In this document: one piece after another, positions 22,059-33,780 of the stretch | How positions within the stretch are numbered: position 1 is the stretch's first letter | Layout: each line of letters opens with the position of its first letter | NCBI RefSeq assembly: GCF_003573695.1 | Contig: NC_039368.1 | Location: forward strand, 11,908,360-11,972,359 | Reading direction: 5' to 3' | Length of the DNA: 64,000 nt | Origin: Papaver somniferum | Lineage: Eukaryota; Streptophyta; Magnoliopsida; Ranunculales; Papaveraceae | Position numbers and translations under genes: made by a program | Notes under the pieces: model-generated | The model's input: only the letters and a program-made list of their open reading frames with translations | What the model was told of the DNA's origin: nothing | Databases searched by the model: none

Positions 22059-24492
22059 TGGCAGGTCCGGAAAGGCGTATAAATTTGGTGCAATGGAAAC
22101 GGGCCTACAGTAATACCGCAAGTGCACGGTCGTCAGTTGTAGCTCGTGCAAGTACGGGTCGATCCACAGAGATCGGGTGTGTTTCGGAAGTGTTTTAGCT
22201 AATTGGGTTCCTAGATTTGCTTTGGGCTTAGAAGCCTTTTGGCTTAAATTGGGCTTTGAGTACTAATGGGTTTGAATGCCCTTTGAATGAATTGGGCTTA
22301 GTGGTTTGTTAAACATAAAATGAACTGAGCATGGGCTCAGTTATATTTAAAGTGCAAATGGGCTTTGGTTCTAGAAACTGGATTGAGCTTTGGGCTCAAC
22401 AGTTCAACTATGACTTGGGCTTAACATTTCACTAGGCTTTGGCCTTGGTCTTACAGTTGGGCTCAAATTGTTCTCTGGGTTTTTGGAAGTGAACTGTGAG
22501 TTGGGCTCAGATGGTTGGGCTTAGTAAATGGAGAGCAAAGCAAGCAGCAGGAGCAAGAGCTGCAGCAGTTTGGCAGCAGCAGCTGCAGAAAGGCAGCAGC
22601 AACAGAAGAATTGGCTTGGCTGCAGGAGAAGAAGGGGCAGCAGCAGCACTTTGGCAGAGCAGCAGGCAAAGAAGTGGCAAAACAGCACAAGGCCAAGAAG
22701 AGGGAAAAACAGTGCAGCAGCACAAGTGCTGCAGCTGCAGTTGCAGCAATAGAAGAAATGCAGCAGGGAAAGCAAGTAAGCAGTGAAAATGCAAAACAGA
22801 AATGCAGGTAAACCAAACAAGTGGAAGGAAACAAGACTAACAGTTGAAGATGGATTTATGGATGACAGGGAAGGTTGATTATGGAACTAGGGGTTGAATT
22901 CACTCTAACTTTTACTGTGTATTCTCCTATAGGAAGTTAAACACAACTATGGTACTATTTCCAAAGCACTAATTGTCTTTCTACAGCACAACTAGTCAAG
23001 GGATTATGAATTCAGCTTGAGTTGCAGCTTATCAGCAGCTCATGAACCTAACTACAAAGCATACTTGGCATACATTGTGAAAGTGAGGTGATGATGAGCT
23101 AAGTTCAAGTTTTTCCTAAACTTGTTTAGCCTTCTAGAGCAGTGTGATCAATGTACTACACAAGAAGACATTAGAGATTCATCAAGTCCCTAGCAGGGTG
23201 ATTTAGAACATGACAAACAGCAACTAACAGTGCAATGAGACTAACAGTTGAAACTGCAAATTAACAAGAACATCAAAAACTAACAGGAACAAAACACTAA
23301 CAGTGAACAATTGAAAAATATGCAAATGGTTAAAATTGAAAGTGAAATTAAAATCAAACCTAACCCAAATTGGGTGGAAACTTGGCTAGTCCAAGAACAA
23401 GTTTTTCATTCTACAGCACCTCCCTTTTATACCCAAATTAACAAATTAGGGTTTCAACACATTTTCCCCAAAAATATCACTACACAGTACAATTAGGGTT
23501 TAACTTATTACCCAAAATTTAGCTTCCAATCTCCAAAATTTGCTCGACCCATGCTTCTTGATGTCCCTCTGATGCTCTTCCTGCTCCTATTGTCCCCTAA
23601 TTTCTAGCTATTTTACTCACCCCAAAACCTAGGGTTTCAGAGGTTGTGAGATGAAGAAAATAGCTAGGCTAGGGTGTTGTCGGGTGTTGGAGATGGTGGT
23701 GGCAGTGATGGAACTGGTGGTGGTGAGGGAATGGTTGCGGCAGAGGAGACAGAGGAGGAGGTGGTGTTGCAGAGCTCTGCAATTTTTTTTGGGAAGAAGG
23801 GGAAGAAGAGCTCGGGAGAAGAATGGGAGAAGGGTCTGTTTGTTTGGGGTGGATGGGTTCGGTGCTAGGGTGTGAAGCGGCTGCATCGAGTTCGATATTT
23901 GCGAAGCTTAGATGTTGGATCATTAGATCTGAGTGGAATCGAACGGATAGATGGAAGGGTGTGTGAAGCGACCGTCGGATTCTGAGGTGCAACGAAGTTA
24001 ACGGTACCAGATGGAGTTAGGTGCTGTAGTGTAAGTCGGAGATATCAAACTTTGATGAACAGAAAGGGAGCGACCGTTGGATTCAACTACAATCTAATCT
24101 GAAGGCTTGGAATTTCAGCGCTGTGGTGCTCGGCAGAGACATCCGATTTTTGATGATCTATGAAGGAGCGACCGTCGGATGCTCCCGAGAACTGATCTGA
24201 TGGCTGAGAACGGAGGCGCTTTTGTGTGTAGAAAATGAGGTTGTGCGCACCATTCTTCGCGGCTTCCTTGCGTAATTTCTCCCGGCTTTTCACTACTTTT
24301 CTGCTCTTTTCGCTCCACGACTCATCCGAACTTTATTTATTACCTAAAAATGCAAAATTAATTAATAAAAATATTTATTCTTGAAAACAATGAAAATACA
24401 GAATATGGGATAAAATGTAGAATTAATGCGCAAAAGATGAGTTAAAATGCCAACAAAAAAGGATAAATATATACAATATTTGGCACTCATCA
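22059..24492 (-). repeat. 5' LTR of the nested non-autonomous element
   Basis: 2,434 bases; starts TGATGAGTGCC on the minus strand and ends CCTGCCA before the primer site. It keeps the CAG-rich tract (22540-22780). Differs from the other LTR by blocks rather than evenly scattered changes. Confidence 0.88.
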
Positions 24493-24497
24493 ATACT

Positions 24498-24978
24498 CAA
24501 AGGATATACCGAATCTGATTGGGCAGGATGTCCAATGACCCGACGATCCACTACTGGATATCTTGTTACTATAGGTAACATCCCAGTTTCCTGGAAATCT
24601 AAAAAGAAACCAATTGTTGCTCGTTCCTCTGTTGAGGCTGAATATCGGGCCCTTGCACATTTAACTGCAGAAGTACAATGGCTTCGTTATTTGTTTCAGG
24701 ATTTAAGAATTCCTTGCATTCTTCCTATAATTGTTTCCTGTGACAGTCAAGCAGCTATTCACATTTCTCAAAATCCAGTGTTCCACGAGCGGACGAAGCA
24801 CATCGAAATTGATTGTTATTTTGTCCGAGAAAAACTGCTCAACGGCTTAATCAAACCACAACATCTACAGTCTTCTGAACAGCTTGCAGATTTATTCACA
24901 AAACCTTTAGGTGTCAAGCAATTTCAGCATTTGGTTAGCAAGTTGGGTATTCGATGTGGATCGACTCCTCCAACTTGA
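24498..24978 (+). pseudogene. Copia-1 RNase H, 3' part
   Basis: Resumes exactly where 17528 stopped: LKGYTESDWAGCPMTRRSTT, then SWKSKKKPIVARSSVEAEYR, CDSQAAIHISQNPVFHERTK, HIEIDCYFVREKL and ADLFTKPLG, ending at TGA 24976-24978. The RNase H acidic residues (the Asp of TESDWAG, the Glu of EAEYR, the Asp of CDSQAA) are present. Joined to the upstream part the reading frame is continuous, which shows the insertion was a clean disruption. Confidence 0.92.
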
Positions 24979-24985
24979 GGGGGGG
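24971..24985 (+). other. Polypurine tract of Copia-1
   Basis: CAACTTGAGGGGGGG directly before the 3' LTR; it overlaps the stop codon region of pol. Primes plus-strand synthesis. Confidence 0.75.
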
Positions 24986-25211
24986 TGTTAGCGATATATC
25001 TGTAGTCTACTAGGTTTACTAGGTTTCCCAGTTTACTAGTTGTTTACTAGTTTTAGTCTTACGTAAATATAGTCATATTCATAGAATATCTCTATTTGTT
25101 GTAACTTCTTAGTTAATTCCTATGTAACCTAATTCACTATATATATCAATGAGAATAAACAAAATATTCACAGTTGTGAATTCATTAAACTCTGTCTCCT
25201 AAAATCTAATA
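24986..25211 (+). repeat. 3' LTR of Copia-1
   Basis: 226 bases, TGTTAG...CTAATA, followed by target copy ACCCT. Confidence 0.92.
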
Positions 25212-25216
25212 ACCCT

Positions 25217-25578
25217 CAGCATCAAACACAGCCTTAATGGCTTCAACTCATCCCGTTTCAAAAACATTGGATCGTTTTAAGCATAAAAAGTGCAAAAAAG
25301 TCATGTTTAACATTGTCTCAGTTTTTCACAATGAAGAAGAAGCCATGTAGAGAGATCATAGCAACTTGAAAAATTAGAAAAGTTGAATCGGTGTATATAT
25401 GGGAGTTCTCTATTCCTACATAGATTTGGTTTCAACTTCCTTGTGGCCCTTCAAATCATTTTTACATTCGAATTTGTATGCTTAAAAATTGGTCTTCCGG
25501 TCAGCCCTATATATATTCAGTTCTCATACCACTCTATATATTCATCAAGTCGAGCTTTTTTCGACTTCAGGTGTTTTG
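25217..25578 (+). other. Upstream region of the F-box pseudogene
   Basis: CAGCATCAAACACAG... matches 34729-35000 weakly. TATATATATTCAG near 25510 and CTCTATATATTCATC near 25535 are plausible TATA elements for the F-box gene at 25579. Confidence 0.4.
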
Positions 25579-25942
25579 ATGGATAGTTTCAACATTCTCC
25601 CACCGGAGATTATATCGGATATTTTGACTCGTTAACCCTCTGAATCACTTTTAGATTGCAAGTTAGTGTCAAAACCATGGAGAGATCTTATTCTGCATTC
25701 ATCGTTCTCCAAGATGCACGGAAATCGTCTTAATCATCATGTTTTTGAGTCTAATAAGTTGGGTTTTCTTGCGTTGGCTGCTGAGAATTCACAACTCCAT
25801 TATTTTGAATATATTGAGAATCACGAAACATCACAAGTTGGTAAAATAAGAAAGATCAACCGAACGCCTCCTTCTGAGTTTCATACTTTTGATGGCTCGA
25901 TTAATGGTTTAATATGTCTTAGTGGTCAGAAAGAAAGTTTTT
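25579..25942 (+). pseudogene. F-box protein pseudogene, 5' half
   Basis: F-box proteins are substrate adaptors of SCF ubiquitin ligases. The F-box motif is at residues 1-40: MDSFNILPPEIISDILTR, then a nonsense TAA at 25633-25635 where a Leu codon is expected, then PSESLLDCKLVSKPWRDLIL. The frame continues through HTFDGSINGLICLSGQKE, typical of the start of an F-box-associated (FBA) domain, to 25942. Copia-2 then splits the gene. Removing Copia-2 and one TTTTT target copy restores the frame with the 3' half. Confidence 0.88.
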
Positions 25943-26338
25943 TGTTGAAGAATAAACCAAGATGCCATAAAGAAGGCAGAATGGATCAACAAGAGTTGTT
26001 GATACAATATTGTGTGTCAACATTGAGAGTTGACAGAGCATGGTCGGGTATTTAGAAGTGAATGGATCAACAAGTGTTGTTGACGCGTGGTACAGTATTT
26101 AGAAGTTTACTTGGGTTGAAAATATTACTGGTTTTAAGAGTTTGTTTACGTAAGAATCATCTAGAAGTTTCTTGTTAGAGTTTGATTATGATTAGGAAAG
26201 TCATTTTTCTTGAGAGTCTAGTTTGTTAGTCATATAAATAGGTTGTTGAGCCATGGGTCGTAATATATCAATTAAGAGAAGTATTTGTTTGAGTTTTGTT
26301 GTGTGTTCTTTTAAGTCTTTGATATCAGATTTTCTACA
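25943..26338 (+). repeat. 5' LTR of Copia-2
   Basis: 396 bases with a CATATAAATAGG TATA region near 26233. Immediately followed by TC and the initiator-Met primer site. Confidence 0.9.
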
Positions 26339-26402
26339 TCTGGTATCAGAGCACTGGTATCAGATTTTAGGGCTGTGGGTATGAGAAGTTAAGTTTAAGA
26401 AG

Positions 26403-26861
26403 ATGACGAGTTTAAGTTCAATCAAGGTGCCAGTATTTGAAGGGAAAAACTTTGAACATTGGAGGTTACAGATGGAGGATATTTTTACATACCAAGAAGT
26501 ATTGGATATTATAAAAGATGGTTATGTAGAACCGGCAGAAGGAGCTATAGTTGAAGGAGCTGCGCAAACTCTATTAACTGAAAGTCAAGAAGAAGAATAA
26601 ACAGAAGAGCAGAATACTGAAAACATGTTATTAGCATGTCATACAGCAGAAGAACAACCTCAACTTAAGTGGTACTTGGATACAGGTTGCAGAAATCATA
26701 TGTGTGGCAGAAAAGATTTGTTTGAAAGATTGGATGAGTCTGTAAGATCCACTATAAAGTTTGGAAATAGTTCAACTATTCCAGTTATGGGAAAAGGAAG
26801 AATAAGCATTTTTCTCAAGAATGGATCTAAAGCATACATCAAGTATGGGTCAATTGTCTGA
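26403..26861 (+). pseudogene. Copia-2 gag remnant and protease
   Basis: ATG 26403 begins MTSLSSIKVPVFEGKNFEHW, the usual Copia gag start, and stops after about 65 codons at TAA 26598-26600. Most of gag, including the zinc knuckle, is deleted. The protease region follows: LKWYLDTGCRNHMCG, where Asp-Thr-Gly is kept. Confidence 0.8.
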
Positions 26862-28278
26862 AAGAGGATATTCTATGAATATTTACAATGGGTTATGCTT
26901 CATCAGAGATAGAAGAAGAAGATTGATAGCAAGGGTGGAGATGACTAAAAACAGACTATTTCCTTTGAACATTCAACATCAAAAAGAAAGATGTTACAGT
27001 TGTAGTGTTCATAATGATATTTGGTTATCGCAAAAGAGACTGGGACATGTGAACTTTAACAGTTTGCAAATTTTTAGCAAAGAAGGAGATGGTATCAGGA
27101 TTACCTTTCATTCAAATTCCAGAATCAAGATGTGAGAACTGTATCTTTGGTAAGCAGCATAGAGATCCATTTACAGTTAACAAAGATAGAAGAGATGAAC
27201 AACAGTTGGAGATCATTCATAGTGACTTGCGTGGTCCTATAGAAGTTACATCACATGGAGGTAATAACTATTTTATAACTTTCATTGATGATTTTAGTAG
27301 GAAAGCATGGGTATATTTACTTAAGCAAAAGAGTGATGCTTTTCATGCTTTTAGAAGTTTCAAAGCATATGCTGAGAAACAAATTAGTAAAAACATCAAC
27401 ATATTAAGAACTGATAGAGGAACAGAATATACTGTTGTTAATAGTTTCATGGAAGAACATGGTATTCTACATCAGCTAACAACAAGATATACACCTCAAC
27501 AGAATGGTGTAGCTGAAAGAAAGAACATAACCATAATGGAGATGGCAAGAACTATAAGAAGAACAAAAGATCTACCAAAGAATTTCTGGGGTTATGCAGT
27601 TGATACAGCAGTGTATCTACTTAATAGATATCCTACAAATATTTTGAATAACAATACACCGGAAGAAGCATGAAGAGGAGTGAGACCAAGTGTAAGACAT
27701 CTGAGAATTTTTGGGTGCATTGCATATGCACATGTGCCAAAAGAATTAAGAAAGAAGCTAGATGTTAAGAGTGAAAAATATATTCTTGTTGGTTACAGTT
27801 CAGTGACTAAAGGATACAAGCTATATAACCCAGAAACTAGGAAGATAGTTATAAGTACAAATGTGATATTTGATGAAGATTCACAATGGAATTGGAATAA
27901 TGGATCAACAACCAAAGTTGATCCTCATAACAATGGATCAACAAGGGATGTTGATCCACATAATATTGGATCAACAAGGAATGTTGATCCACCTTTTGCT
28001 GTCAGAATAGTACCAATTGTAGTTGAGGAAGAAGTGCAAGCTCAAGACAATGTTGAATAACAGCATGAAGAAGCAAGAACTGAAGCAACAACACAACAAG
28101 AAAATACAAGACCATGAAGAAAATATATCATACCTTCTAGGTTTAATGATTATGTTGTATAAAGAGATGATGAAGATATTGATGATGAAGTGGTGAATAT
28201 TGCACTATTTGGAGATTGTGATCCTGTAGCTTATAAAGAAGCTTCTAAAGAACAAGGTTGGATTCAATCCACGAATGA
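26862..28278 (+). pseudogene. Copia-2 integrase
   Basis: Zinc-binding segment: WLSQKRLGHVNFNSL and CENCIFGKQHRDPF, in different frames. Core: IIHSDLRGPIEV (Asp), LRTDRGTEYT (Asp), YTPQQNGVAERKN (Glu). A TGA at 27671-27673 sits where Trp is expected (EEA then RGVRPSVRHLRIFGC). Three copies of an NGSTxxVDPHN-like repeat lie at about 27894-27990 (NNGSTTKVDPHN, NNGSTRDVDPHN, NIGSTRNVDPPF). Frame decays after 28060. Confidence 0.85.
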
Positions 28279-28283
28279 AGAAT

Positions 28284-30698
28284 TGTTAGATCATTGCTCG
28301 GTCGAACTCGCATGCGTTGCTATCTCAAGCATGTTTGTCAATGTTAGTGATCAAAACTATAAGTCTTGATTTCTAGTCTATTATAGCTAAGTCTTGGACT
28401 AGGATAGAAAATGTAGTTGAGCTTAAGGACTTCATGGCGATTCATCATACAAGTAGAAGAACTACTCAAGGAACCAGCAGAAATTCTCGACAAAAAGGTA
28501 TGTGAAGACTTGAACTTATCTATCACTCAAAAGTCTATCTATTCTATCTCCTACTCTTTGAGACAAGAAGTCGTATGCTATATATATAGACTTGGATTAT
28601 ACACATTTGGTATTTCGAGCCGAGTATACCTCGCCTATCTATATCTCGAAATATGTGTTGGTAAGCTTTTCGCTTCGATCAAGTTTATCTTTACCATGTG
28701 ATGAAAGTCATGATATGTTTCAATCATCTTGAAAATTGCTTTGACGAGAAATGGTGTAATAACTATATAACGTCCTCTAAGAATGTTTTAATGACTGAAA
28801 TGAGAGTTTAGATTACATAACCAATGGTGGACACAAACATTGTTGTGGAAACACATTTATGTATAAGTCATATTCCTTGAACCAAAGTTTGCGAACTTTG
28901 TTGATCAAGAGAAACCGTAAGAATGGCTTTGCCAAGTCCACGAACTTCCGAACTTCTCATCCCGAGAAATTCTACTAGAGTTGACAAACTAGACTAGTCC
29001 GCGAACCGGCGGAAGGTCTTTGCCGAGATTTTCTACTAGAGTTTGTAAACTCTACCGGTTGCTTAAGTCCGCGAACCTAGTCTGCGAACTTGAGAAAGGT
29101 TATATATCTGAAGATGATTTCTAAACTTAATCTTAAAAAGACTAAGGAATGAAGTATGCAAACCGTGGATATAAAAGTTCATGAACCGATTCAAGTGAAT
29201 CAAATCATCTTTGCTTCAATTGTGTCTTGTGTAGTAAATGAGATTTCCTTGCAATTGAACAACTATCTAACTAGTTCATTTGAAGTCATTTGAACTAGTT
29301 ATGGTGAAGAAGAACATGGTTGATATGAAGTGCTCATATGGCTAACCTTTTGGTTGACTATTATTGAACCAACAAGTGCATACATTTGGGTACGGTTAAC
29401 AAACCTAAAAATGTGTATTGTCAAGTGTGTATAACAAGCTAAGTTTTCGATCTAACGGTTGAGAAATATTAACTTGAATCTAAATCATGTTTTCATCTAA
29501 CGGTGGATATTGTTTGCTTTGTGACCAAGGAAAAACCCTGATTTGAAAGACTATATAAAGGAGACATCTGGTATTGTGCAAAACTAATCCCCATACCTTA
29601 CGTGTGATACTAGTTTTCATACTAGAGTCGATTCTCCTTTAACCTCTAGTTTTCTTTTCTCAAACCGGGTTAGCGACTTAAAGAATTCATTGGGATTGTG
29701 AAGCCAGACCGATACTACTTTTATCGTAGTTGTGTGATCTAATTTTGCATTTTCTATCGTACGAGTACAATCAGATTGATTGGATTGAGATTGATATCTA
29801 CGATAGGCAAGATATAAAAAGTAATCATAAACGTCTCCGTCTCATCGTTTGTGATTCCACAACATCTTGTTTCGCTACCATACGATTAAGATTGTTGTGA
29901 GGTGATTGATGAATCTAGGCTGTTCTTCGGGAATATAAGGTCGGATTATCAATTGGTTCCTGCTCACCTTGATTATTATCAAAAGACGGAACAAAACCTT
30001 TAGGGTTTATCTGTGGGAGACAGATTGATCCTTTGATAGACTTGCCTGTGTGAGACAGATTTGTTTATTGTTAAAGCCTGCGATTTTGGGTCGTAGAAAC
30101 TCTTAGTTGTGTGTGAGATCAGCTAAGGGATTCAAGTGCGCAGTATCTTGCTGGGATCAGAGGCGTAGGTGCATAACTGTACCTTGGATCAGTGGGAGAT
30201 TGATTGGGGTTCAACTACAGTCCAGTCCGAAGTTAGCTTGGAGTAGGCTAGTGTCTGTAGCGGCTTAATACAGTTTGTGTTCAATCTGGACTAGGTCTCG
30301 GGGTTTTTCAGCATTTGCGGTTTCCTCGTTAACAAAATTTCTGGTCTGTGTTATTTCTATTTCCGCATTATATTTTTTATATAATTGAAATAATACATGT
30401 TGTGCATTAGATCATCAATTAGAGTAATCCAACCTTTGGTTGTTGATTGTCATTGATTGATCCTTGGATATTGGTCTTTGGTACCATCCAAGTTATTCCT
30501 TGTATTTGATAAAGACTCGCTGATTATTATTAGTTTGAGTAAAGATCAAATCAAGAGAGAGATATTAACTCCTCGATATACTTTAATCTAAATTGAGTCT
30601 GATTGTCTAGTTGATTCTCTAGCAAAGTATATTGGAGTTAGTCCATACAGATTGCTAAGCGAAATATTGGGTGGTGTTGTTAGACCCTTGATTTTTCA
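28284..30698 (+). mobile_element. Solo LTR of a large Copia (SIRE-like) element inside Copia-2
   Basis: 2,415 bases, TGTTAGATC...TTTTTCA, flanked by AGAAT at 28279-28283 and 30699-30703, in the middle of the Copia-2 linker/reverse transcriptase region. No coding domain. The ends and the tail segment (GTGAGATCAGCTAAGG, CTTGGATCAGTGGGAG) resemble long LTRs of SIRE-type elements, from memory. No second copy of the LTR is inside, so recombination between two LTRs probably left a solo LTR. Confidence 0.75.
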
Positions 30699-32199
30699 AG
30701 AATTGGAGTCAATTGAGAAGAATAATACTTGGGAACTAACAACACTTCCACCAGGAAAGAAGCCTATTGGTGTTAAATGGGTTTACAAAACAAAATACAA
30801 GTCAAATGATGAAATAAAAAGACTGAAAGCAAGGTTAGTTGCGAAGGGTTATAGACAAAGATAAGAAGTTGATTATTCAGAAGTATTTGCACCAGTTGCA
30901 AGACTTGATACAGTAAGGATGATCATTGCTTTAGCTGCACAAAAGCATTGGAAGATATTTCAGATGGATGTGAAGTCAGCATTCTCGAATGGAGTATTGG
31001 AAGAAGAAGTTTATGTAGAGCAACCAGCTGGCTACATTATGGAGGGGAAGGAGAATGAAGTGTACAAGTGAAAAAAGCTTTGTATGGTTTGAAACAAGCA
31101 CCAAGAGCTTCGTATACAATAATAGATTCTTATTTTCTTAAGAAAGGATTTACAAGATGTCCACATGAGCATACTCTATATTTGAAAGCTGATACTCTTG
31201 GCAATCATATTATAGTGTTTGTATGTGGATAATCTCATATTTACTGGAAATAGTTCTGAAATGATCAATGAATTCAGGGAGGATATGATGAAGGAGTTTG
31301 AGATGACAGATCTTGGTTTGATGTCTTACTTTCTTGGTATTGAAGTACAACAAACTGAGAGAGGAGTTTTTATTAATCAACAAAGGTATACTGAAGGAAT
31401 TTTGAAGCGTTTCAAGGTGGATAATTGTAATCCAATTTTAACACCAGTAGAAGAGAGACTGAAATTGACAAAAGATGGATCAGGAGAGCTTGTGAATTCA
31501 ACAGACTTTAAAGGTCTTGTTGGATGTTTAAGATATTTGGCTGCTACAAGACCTGATATCATGTATGCGGTTGGGTTGGTTAGTAGGTTTATGGAATCTC
31601 CTAGACAATCACATTTACAAGCTGCAAAACGTATTCTGAAGTATGTAAAAGGAACAACAAGCATGGGAATCTTTTATACTATCTCAGAAGATCCAAAGTT
31701 GGTTGGTTTCACTGATAGTGATTGGGATGGAGATACGGAAGGAAGAAGAAGTACATTAGGTTATGGATTTCAGTTTGGAACTGGATTTTTCTCTTGGTCA
31801 TCTAAGAAGCAACAAGTTGTTGCATTATCTACAACAGAAGATGAGTATATAACTGCTAGAAATTGTGCTACACAGGCTGTATGGTAAAGAATGATGCTGA
31901 AGTCATTGTTTCAAGAACAAACAACACCAACAACAATAGTTTGTTATAATAAGTTGACAATTTCACTAACTAAGAATCCAGTACTTCATGGAAGAAGTAA
32001 GAATATTGATATCAAATATCATTACATCAGAGAACTTGTAAGCAATAAGGAGATAACTGTTGAGTTTGTTGAGAGTGAAGAGCAAGTGGCAGATATTTTC
32101 ACCAAGTCTTTGAAGTCTAATACTTTCATTTACTTGCGTGGAAAGTTGGGAATGATTAGCAAAGAGTATCTTGGTTTAAGGGAGGATGTTGAAGAATAA
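30699..32199 (+). pseudogene. Copia-2 reverse transcriptase and RNase H
   Basis: Reverse transcriptase starts SIEKNNTWELTTLPPGKKP, VKWVYKTKYKSNDEIKR, stop TAA near 30862 (GYRQR then EVDYSEVF), [30 protein letters not shown]. The catalytic box reads YVDN rather than YVDD (31219-31230) and lies just after a frame break. Then MTDLGLMSYFLGIEVQQ, TRPDIMYAVGLVSRF, RNase H GFTDSDWDGDTEGRRSTLGY, TTEDEYITARNCATQAVW, stop near 31887, and a last frame to 32199 (HYIRELVSNKEITVEF, EEQVADIFTKSLK). Multiple lesions. Confidence 0.88.
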
Positions 32200-32599
32200 A
32201 CCAAGATACCATAAAGAAGGCAGAAGGGATCAACAAGAGTTGTCGATACAATAGTGTGTGTGTCAACATTGAGAGTTGACAGAGTATGGTCGGGTCAACT
32301 GGTACAGTTGATATGAAGTGAATGGATCAATAAGAGTTGTTGACGCATGGTACGGTATTTAGAAGTTTACTTGGGTTGCAAGTATTACTGGTTTTAAGAG
32401 TTTGTTTACATAAGAATTGTCTAGAAGTTTTTTGTTAGAGTTTGATTATGATTAGGAAAGTCTATTTGCTTGAAAGTCAAGTTTGTTAGTCATATAAATA
32501 GGCTGTTGAGCCATGGGTCGTAATATATCAATTAAAAGAAGTATTTGTTTGGAGTTTAATTCTGCGTTCTTTTAAGTCTTTGATATCAGATTTTCTACA
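32187..32599 (+). repeat. 3' LTR of Copia-2
   Basis: 413 bases, ending TTCTACA before the target copy TTTTT. An extra CAACTGGTACAGTTGATATG-like stretch near 32295 is absent from the 5' LTR. Confidence 0.9.
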
Positions 32600-33000
32600 T
32601 TTTTGTATCTATAACCCCATGACAAAAGAGTATGTTATTCTTCCTGAACCTAAGATTAATGTTGGACACTATACGTTTAGGTGGATCAGATTTGGTTACC
32701 TTACTTCAACCAACGAGTACAAAGCCGTCCTTATGTATAAGAAACAAGACAAATATGTAGAGGTCATGGTGTACATTCTTGGCAGTGGCAATGGTTAGAG
32801 AAATATTGGAAAGTTCGATCTTCAAATTAACTTAGTTTTCTCCGGACATGGTATCTCTGCGGACGGAGATCTTCACTGGAGTAACAATGAAGCTGGGATC
32901 ATTCTGGTTTTTGATTTGTGAGATGAAAACTTTCGGGAATATCTTTCACCACCTAGTTCGCCAGAAGGCAGTTATTTAGAAATTGGAATATTGGGTGGGT
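32600..33000 (+). pseudogene. F-box protein pseudogene, 3' half (FBA domain)
   Basis: Continues the frame of 25942: CIYNPMTKEYVILPEPKIN, FGYLTSTNEYKAVLMYKKQ, VMVYILGSGNG, TAG at 32796-32798 where Trp is expected (then RNIGKF), SADGDLHWSNNEAGIILVFD, a second stop TGA, then PPSSPEGSYLEIGILGG. This is the usual order of an F-box-associated beta-propeller-like domain that binds the substrate. Homology fades at about 33000. Confidence 0.85.
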
Positions 33001-33079
33001 TTTTATTCGGTTTACGTAGATGGCTACGGAAGACACCAAGCCCAAAAATATTAAGGACAGAACTGCATACATACAACTT

Positions 33080-33424
33080 TGAGGTCCTTATTTTTTTGTA
33101 TATGCTTATTCGGTTGTGCCTTTCTGCTCGCATAAGAGCACTTTTAATTGTCAATCTTTGATCAGAGGTAAAAACAGAATACTGGGGAGTTTCTTTAATG
33201 TTTGGAACATGCTTAGCCAACTGTTGAAGAGAAGACTGTTCTATTTCGCTTAATGTTTTTAGTTCCCCATCTGAAGCAACTCTCAGACTGACAAGTCTAG
33301 AACGCAATATTTTCATCGAAGATAACTCATTTTCTAAAGCCACACGGTTTTGCTCTGTGAACTTTTCTCTTCGAATTACCAATGCCGCGAATGCAAAGAA
33401 GCTCCTGAATTTTTGGGCTAAATT
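33080..33424 (-). other. Unidentified open frame, Leu/Arg-rich
   Basis: A minus-strand frame reads FTEQNRVALENELSSMKILR, SLRVASDGELKTLSEIEQSS, KHVPNIKETPQYSVF, ALMRAERHNR. It is probably alpha-helical with coiled-coil character and is preceded by a hydrophobic ELLCIRG-like stretch. It shows protein-like composition but I do not recognise a family. It sits where the F-box gene should end, so it may be a separate gene fragment inserted there. Confidence 0.35.
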
Positions 33425-33650
33425 TTTTTTGAAATAAACAGATGGACTTCTAAAAAAGATGACGGATTATCAAACACTTAGATATCGTTACCGGATATCG
33501 TATTTCACTAAAAAAAAAAAAGAAGCATCATTTTTGGACTTCACTAAATTGAAATACATATTTTCACTCACTACCGAGTGTTCTGATGCATGGCTATATA
33601 TAAAGAAGAACGATGACACTGGCATGCTAAAGAAGGATGAACACCTATCA

Positions 33651-33780
33651 TGCGAAGAGTGGTGATGTCTTAGCTTACAGTTCTAGCTATCATGCGATTG
33701 GAGTACAGCGATTGCTGTATATGACATACCGCTAGCCATTACGAAGAGTGGTGATGTCTTAGCTTACAGTTCTAGCTATC
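33651..33780 (+). repeat. Local direct repeat of about 40 bases
   Basis: GCGAAGAGTGGTGATGTC... at 33651-33692 recurs at about 33741-33780 with an ACGAAGAG start. Spacing is about 90 bases. Translated, both copies give KSGDVLAYSSSY, which resembles the C-terminal end of F-box proteins, so this may be F-box gene debris duplicated in tandem. Confidence 0.6.

Larger units (their letters stand above)
17529..24492 (-). mobile_element. Non-autonomous LTR retrotransposon nested in Copia-1 (LARD-like)
   Basis: 6,964 bases, TG...CA ends, flanked by ATACT at 17524-17528 and 24493-24497. Long LTRs at 22059-24492 (5' on the minus strand) and 17529-19928 (3'). Primer site TGGCGCCGCTGCCGGGG at 22052-22036, the tRNA-Asp type used by Athila/Tat Gypsy elements, and a polypurine tract next to the 3' LTR. 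The 2.1-kb internal part has no gag or pol coding, so it depends on another element for movement. Confidence 0.9.
13125..25211 (+). mobile_element. Ty1/Copia retrotransposon Copia-1, split by a nested LTR element
   Basis: LTRs at 13125-13346 and 24986-25211, primer site at 13347, polypurine tract 24971-24985, and the Copia gene order gag, protease, integrase, reverse transcriptase, RNase H. Target duplication ACCCT at 13121-13125 and 25212-25216, with the first four bases of the 5' LTR (TGTT) missing. By eye the LTRs differ by about three substitutions and one indel, so the insertion is young. A 6,964-base element (17529-24492) interrupts the RNase H region. Confidence 0.93.
25943..32599 (+). 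mobile_element. Ty1/Copia retrotransposon Copia-2 inside the F-box gene
   Basis: LTRs 25943-26338 and 32187-32599 (TGTTGAAG...TTCTACA), primer site TGGTATCAGAGC at 26341-26352, target duplication TTTTT at 25938-25942 and 32600-32604. The LTRs differ by many substitutions and by a short insertion near 32295, so it is clearly older than Copia-1. It carries a solo LTR at 28284-30698. Confidence 0.92.
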
